A stretch of DNA of 15,703 nucleotides from Clostridium sp. CAG:967 (lineage in GTDB: Bacteria; Cyanobacteriota; Vampirovibrionia; Gastranaerophilales; Gastranaerophilaceae). The stretch is taken from the NCBI GenBank assembly GCA_000433095.1, contig HF991446.1:1-15703 (forward strand). The letters are read 5' to 3'. Positions 11,698 to 15,703 of this stretch are shown in pieces (position 1 is the stretch's first letter; every line of letters starts with the position of its first letter). The notes below the pieces were generated by a model. That model made no database searches, had not been told where the DNA came from, and worked only from the letters and a program-made list of their open reading frames with translations. The position numbers and the translations under genes are program-made.

Positions 11698-12330
11698 ATG
11701 TCAGAATTTATTTCACATATAGGTACAGATGAGTCAGGTAAAGGAGATTTTTTCGGACCGCTTGTTATAGCGGGCGTTCTTGCAGATGAAAAATCTGCTC
11801 AATTCTTTCTTGATTTGGGAATTAAAGACAGCAAAAAGTTGTCTGATAAAAAAATGCTTTCTATGGCAGTTGAGATTAAAAAACATGCTCCGCATTCGAT
11901 TATTGCTATTTCAAATTCAAAGTATAACGAACTTTACGGAAATATAAGGAATTTAAATAAGCTTCTTGCATGGGGGCATGCACGTGCAATTGAAAACATT
12001 TTAAACAGCAGTAACTGTGAATATGCATTGTCTGACAAATTCGGAGATGAAAGTTTGATTAAATCTGCCCTGATGAAAAACGGAAGAAGCATAAGACTTG
12101 AACAAATGTGTAAGGCGGAAAGTGATATTGCCGTTGCTGCTGCATCGGTTCTGGCACGTGCTACATTTGTTCAAAAAATGCAGGCTATGGAAGAAACTTA
12201 CGGTGTTAAGTTCCCGAAAGGATGTTCGGGACTTGTAAAAGATGCTGCTGCGGAATTTATTAAAAAATACGGAAAAGAAAGACTGCATGAAGTTTGTAAA
12301 ACCCATTTTAAAACGTTTAATGAGGTTTGA
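11698..12330 (+). CDS. rnhC: RNase HIII-type ribonuclease, catalytic domain only
   Basis: Cleaves RNA in RNA-DNA hybrids. 210 aa. GTDESGKGDFFGP at residues 9-21 is the RNase HIII signature (Asp and Glu of the active site; the G-x-G-D/FFGP spacing differs from RNase HII). KDSKKLSDKK and AESDIAVAAASVLAR supply the remaining acidic residues. Typical RNase HIII is about 300 aa with an N-terminal TBP-like substrate-binding domain; that domain is missing here, and the ATG at 11698 with AAGGA upstream is well supported, so the short form is genuine rather than a wrong start. Downstream of the PBP gene by 17 bases; no terminator is evident before the next promoter. Confidence 0.88.
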   Translation: MSEFISHIGTDESGKGDFFGPLVIAGVLADEKSAQFFLDLGIKDSKKLSDKKMLSMAVEIKKHAPHSIIAISNSKYNELYGNIRNLNKLLAWGHARAIENILNSSNCEYALSDKFGDESLIKSALMKNGRSIRLEQMCKAESDIAVAAASVLARATFVQKMQAMEETYGVKFPKGCSGLVKDAAAEFIKKYGKERLHEVCKTHFKTFNEV

Positions 12331-12347
12331 GTGACGTTAAACATCTC

Positions 12348-12375
12348 TTGAAAAAGTAACAAAAGGCTTTATAAT
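12348..12375 (+). promoter_or_regulatory. Promoter of the prepilin-adhesin gene
   Basis: TTGAAA (12348-12353), 16-base spacer, TATAAT (12370-12375), start about 12382, followed by CAGGAG seven bases before ATG 12408. A strong, complete expression signal for a gene that is currently out of frame. Confidence 0.85.
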
Positions 12376-12407
12376 GAAAAAGTAAGTAATTAATCAGGAG
12401 TGAAAGA

Positions 12408-14356
12408 ATGTCAAGAAGTAAAAAAGATTTAGCTGCTTATAATTTCGGGGGGGGGGCACTCTAAAAGCACTCCTTGAGCGTTTTCCGGGAAAAGATACAG
12501 CAGGATTTACGTTAGCTGAAATGATGGTTGTAATGCTCATTTTGAGTATTGTATTGGCAGCCATGGCACCTGTAATGACAACGAGAAACAAAACCGAACA
12601 GTCATCCCCTTGGAAATATTCAGAGGGAAATTTGTCTGATGCTTACTATGGTTTAGGAGATAGCCAGACCGCAATGATAGGTCAGCGGGAATTTACTGAT
12701 ACAGATGAAACAGCGAAGTTAATCATCAATTCCTCCTCCTCCCGGCCCAGTCAAATCTCTTTCAAACATAACGGTACCAATCAGGGTATATTACGTCTTT
12801 TAAATAACAGTATCATGTTGGGCAGCATGACAGCCGGCTCAAGTTTGGGAGATGAATCCGTATCAATCGGATATTTTTCTGACGGCTCCGGAGATTATTC
12901 AGTTTCCTTGGGGCGAAGTTCCCGTGCAAGCGGCACTGATTCAACAGCCTTAGGTAATATTTCAAAATCTGTCGGCGGTGGAGCAACTTCTCTGGGATAC
13001 AATTCAGAAGCTTCAAAGGACTATTCAACTGCACTAGGCAGCAGTTCAAAAGCAACAGGCGATGATGCAACCGCTATTGGTTATATGTCTGCTGCTAGCG
13101 GGGATTCTGCAGTATCAATCGGTTATAATAGTAGTGCTGGAACGAATAATACAGCAGTAGGTTCAAAATCAGAAGCTTCGGGCTCAAAGTCTTCAGCTTT
13201 AGGTTATGAGGCAAAAGCGAGCGGAACATGGACCAGCGCATACGGTTATCAGTCAAAAGCAAGCGGAAACTACAGTTCCGCTTATGGCGAGCAGTCATTG
13301 GCAGAGGGCGGTTCATCATCAGCTTTTGGTAATGGCGCACATGCAAGCGGAGAAAGCAGTTCTGCTTATGGAAATGAGGCAACCGCATCCGGTTCAACAT
13401 CAGTTGCCATAGGTCGTGGAGCAACAACAACAGATACAGATGCAATTGCCATAGGTAACGGAGTTACTGCAAGCGGAGAAAGTTCAATTGCAATCGGCAG
13501 TGCAGCAGGCACATCAACAACCGGTGCAACGGGTGAGAAAGCCATAGCCATAGGTGATGGTTCTTTAGCAACAAACAGTGCAACAGTGGCAATCGGCAAT
13601 TATGCAATGGCTAGAGGTGCTAACAATATTGCAATAGGTAATAATGCCTGTCGATATGTTACAGGAAATAATAAGATATGTATAGGTACTGATGCAGGAC
13701 CCAAAAGCGGTGACAGCTGGGGTTCTGACGGAGTTGAAAGAGTGTTTATAGGCGGCAGATCAGCTTATAATGACGGTGCAGCTCCATTAGAAATTCATAA
13801 CGGCACAGGTTGGAATTATGTTATGTCAGGCGGTCGTACGGTAGCTCCTACCACTGTTGTAATTAACGGTGCACTGATTGTAAAAGGCGGTATAATAACG
13901 TCTATGCCTTGGGTTGATGACAGAGATTTTGACGGCAGTGGCGGCGTAAATATGGTTGGCAGAACAGGTGGTCAATTAGAACCGGTAAATATGGATTGGA
14001 ACGGTAATTCTAATCAAGTCAGCGGTGAATATGGTTCAGCATCACGTGGCTATTTTAAGTCACCTAATGACGGAAATCCGTTTACTTTTTCTGACAAACG
14101 TTTAAAATACGTAGGTAAAGAGTTTACTTCAGGACTTGAAAAAATCCGTGAGTTAAAAGTGTTTAACTACACATTTAAAAAAGATAAAAAGAAAACCCCT
14201 CATGTTGGTGTAATTGCCCAGGACTTGCAAAAAATCTTTCCTGATGCAGTTACCAAAGGCAAAGACGGCTTCTTACGAATTCGCATGGAAGATATGTTCT
14301 ATGCAGTAATCAATGCAATCAAGGAACTTGAACATCAGCCCGTCCCAGCCAGATAG
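12408..14356 (+). CDS. Prepilin-anchored YadA-head/S74 surface protein, out of frame at a G10 tract
   Basis: With a good Shine-Dalgarno the frame starts MSRSKKDLAAYNF, then reads GGG and stops at 12462. One extra G (or two fewer) restores a 649-aa protein: a leader of about 33 residues ending DTAG, cleavage before FTLAE (Glu5 present), a pilin helix MMVVMLILSIVLAAMAPV, about 20 YadA-type head repeats (S.AIG..A.ASG pattern, 12830-13650), a Cys-containing cap (NNACRYVTGNNKICIG), a linker and an S74 intramolecular chaperone beginning FSDKRLKYVG (Ser-Lys dyad of self-cleavage). ATG 12521 lies inside the helix and would lack the cleavage site. The S74 end, IKELEHQPVPAR, lacks the usual long coiled-coil tail, apparently replaced by the next cassette. 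Likely a trimeric, secreted or pilus-tip fibre. Confidence 0.8.
12447..12456 (+). repeat. G10 mononucleotide tract (candidate phase-variation switch)
   Basis: Ten consecutive G at codons 14-17 of the prepilin gene, in an AT-rich genome. Ten G gives an early stop; 8 or 11 put the pilin and adhesin in frame. Slipped-strand errors at such tracts are a known on/off switch in other bacteria. A miscounted tract in the assembly is the alternative. Confidence 0.75.
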
Positions 14357-15703
14357 CATTCAAACGTGATGGAGTAAATCAAGGAGTTTTGCGATTAGAG
14401 AACAGCACAACTTTACTTGGTTCACTCAGTAACGGTGCTACATTGGGTTCAAATGCTTTGGGGATAGGAAAAAATATAACATCTTCTGGCAGCAATTCCG
14501 TAGCAATCGGTAATGACACTACTTCATCCAGTACATATACAATTGCCTTAGGCAGCGGAGCAAGTGCAACAGGAACCAACTCAGTTTCTATAGGTCTAAA
14601 TTCAGAAGCGCAATTTTTAAGTGTAGCGCTAGGTAATGCAGCAAAAGCAACTGCAGTAAACAGTGCTGTAGGTGTAGCAGTCGGCAATTCCGCTAAATCT
14701 AGTAATACAGCCGCAATAGCCATCGGTTCTGAAGCCGAAGGAAGCGGAAATAATTCAATATCTTTAGGTCAACAATCTAAAGCCTCAGGAGATTATTCCA
14801 TAGCTATAGGTATGCAATCTAAGGCACAAGATGCAAATTCTATAACTATCGGAAAAGAGGCGGAAACTACATCGGATTCCATAGCTATAGGTTGTAATTC
14901 GAGTGCAAATGATAGTTCAAATACTTTAGGATATAATTCATATGCCTATGAGTATTCAACAGCTATAGGGAATAATTCATATGCAACTTATAATTCAGTC
15001 GCCATAGGTTACAATGCCAAAGCTAATCCTTCAGATGCCTGGGCTATAGCTATTGGTCCGGGTGCCACAGCCCCTAATGCAGGCGGCATTGCGATAGGTG
15101 ATTCTACCGCAGAAAGCGGCAGTGCAATAGCAATCGGCTCAGCTGAAGCCAAAGGCAGTTCCGGTATTGCAATGGGATTTTATGCAAAGGCGAACGGGAC
15201 AAATAATATTGCATTAGGAAATCGTGCCTGTCAACATGTTACAGGTTCTAATAAAGTATGTATCGGCGCAAATTCAGGTCCGATATCCTCATCATCACAG
15301 AGAGAAGATGATATTGAACGTATTTATATAGGTTCCTCAGGAACATTTCAACCGCCTGAACATACTTCAGGTAGAGGCGGCTCTGTTAGTAGTGTAGAAT
15401 ATAATGCCCCATTAGAAATTCATAAAAGCGGCAATGATGCAGTTGTAATATTAAACTCTAATTTAATTGTAAGAGGGAATATTTGGTTTTTAGCTAGAAA
15501 ATATGATAGATTTGGTGCTATATATCAAGCTTATGGTTCTGATTATGTAAATGTTGATAGCGGCGTTTCAGCTCCTGCTCCTGAGAATTGGTCAGACCGC
15601 CGCTTGAAATATGTAGGGAAAGAAAACAGTTCAGGACTGGATAAAATTCGAGAGTTAAAAGTCTTTAACTACACATTTAAAAAAGATAAAAAGAAAACCC
15701 CTC
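14332..15703 (+). pseudogene. Headless second YadA-head/S74 cassette, cut by the window end
   Basis: Open in one frame from after the TGA at 14329 to the window end, with no ATG near its 5' end, no promoter and no pilin helix. Homology to the first gene starts at RPSQIAFKRDGVNQG (about 14341), matching RPSQISFKHNGTNQG of the first copy, runs through about 20 divergent head repeats, the cap NNIALGNRACQHVTG, a different linker, and the S74 start WSDRRLKYVGKE. It lies in a different frame from the first gene, whose stop at 14354 falls just inside the homology. Looks like a silent donor cassette; a decayed duplicate is the plainer alternative. Confidence 0.75.
15664..15703 (+). repeat. 40-bp identity with 14162-14201
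   Basis: The stretch encoding FNYTFKKDKKKTP is identical base for base in both copies and continues to the edge of the window, although the flanking 5' sequence is diverged. This is expected where recombination or gene conversion has homogenised the chaperone end. Confidence 0.85.

Noticed and set aside
13095..13599. Long antisense ORFs within the YadA-head repeats
   Set aside because: They are low-complexity shadows of a repeated coding sequence in other frames.
12813..15250. Regular repeats considered as a CRISPR or minisatellite array
   Set aside because: The periodicity of about 42 bases is the 14-residue YadA head repeat; bases diverge while the protein pattern is kept.

Overview
The window looks like a chromosomal segment of an AT-rich, Gram-negative-type bacterium. 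The combination fits the gut Vampirovibrionia/Melainabacteria (Candidatus Gastranaerophilales): a class A PBP, a stand-alone RNase HIII, and a long-leader prepilin carrying YadA-type head repeats with a C-terminal S74 chaperone. That placement is an inference from gene content and codon use, not a database match.

Layout. 1-2113: a convergent terminator, prs (minus), a small XRE regulator and a short HAD phosphatase with a textbook terminator. 2114-2704: no conventional gene, but copy B of a repeated two-transcript module. 2705-4498: tRNA-Ile(GAT), an unrecognised 166-aa protein and an MgtE-N/FliG-like helical-repeat protein. 4499-7036: XRE, LuxR-type HTH, stand-alone CinA amidase and dnaB. 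7037-7310: copy A of the module. 7307-8794: a DUF1796-type protein, then two XRE regulators separated by an operator-rich spacer. 8795-9072: copy C of the module. 9073-12330: a YkgJ-type Cys-cluster protein, a bifunctional PBP1A, and RNase HIII probably co-transcribed with it. 12331-15703: a prepilin-anchored YadA-head/S74 surface protein, put out of frame by a G10 tract, followed by a second, headless copy that runs off the right edge.

The strongest novelty is the roughly 240-bp module present three times (A plus strand; B and C minus strand). Each copy has a promoter, a 65-70-nt leader whose CCTCC can pair with its own near-perfect Shine-Dalgarno (SD) sequence, a 24-codon hydrophobic cationic peptide (M-x-R-x-I-I-K...), a stop codon embedded in a TAGGG/CCCTA hairpin, and a converging antisense promoter. 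The antisense transcript would end at a hairpin inside the peptide gene. Helices covary between copies, and the wobble pairs sit on the strand expected for each terminator. This is the architecture of a type I toxin-antitoxin locus, and I do not recognise the family.

The second highlight is the surface-protein locus. A mononucleotide G tract sits ahead of the prepilin cleavage site, so tract length would switch the protein on or off. The downstream copy has head repeats and the S74 start but no promoter, start codon or pilin helix, so it looks like a silent cassette for gene conversion.
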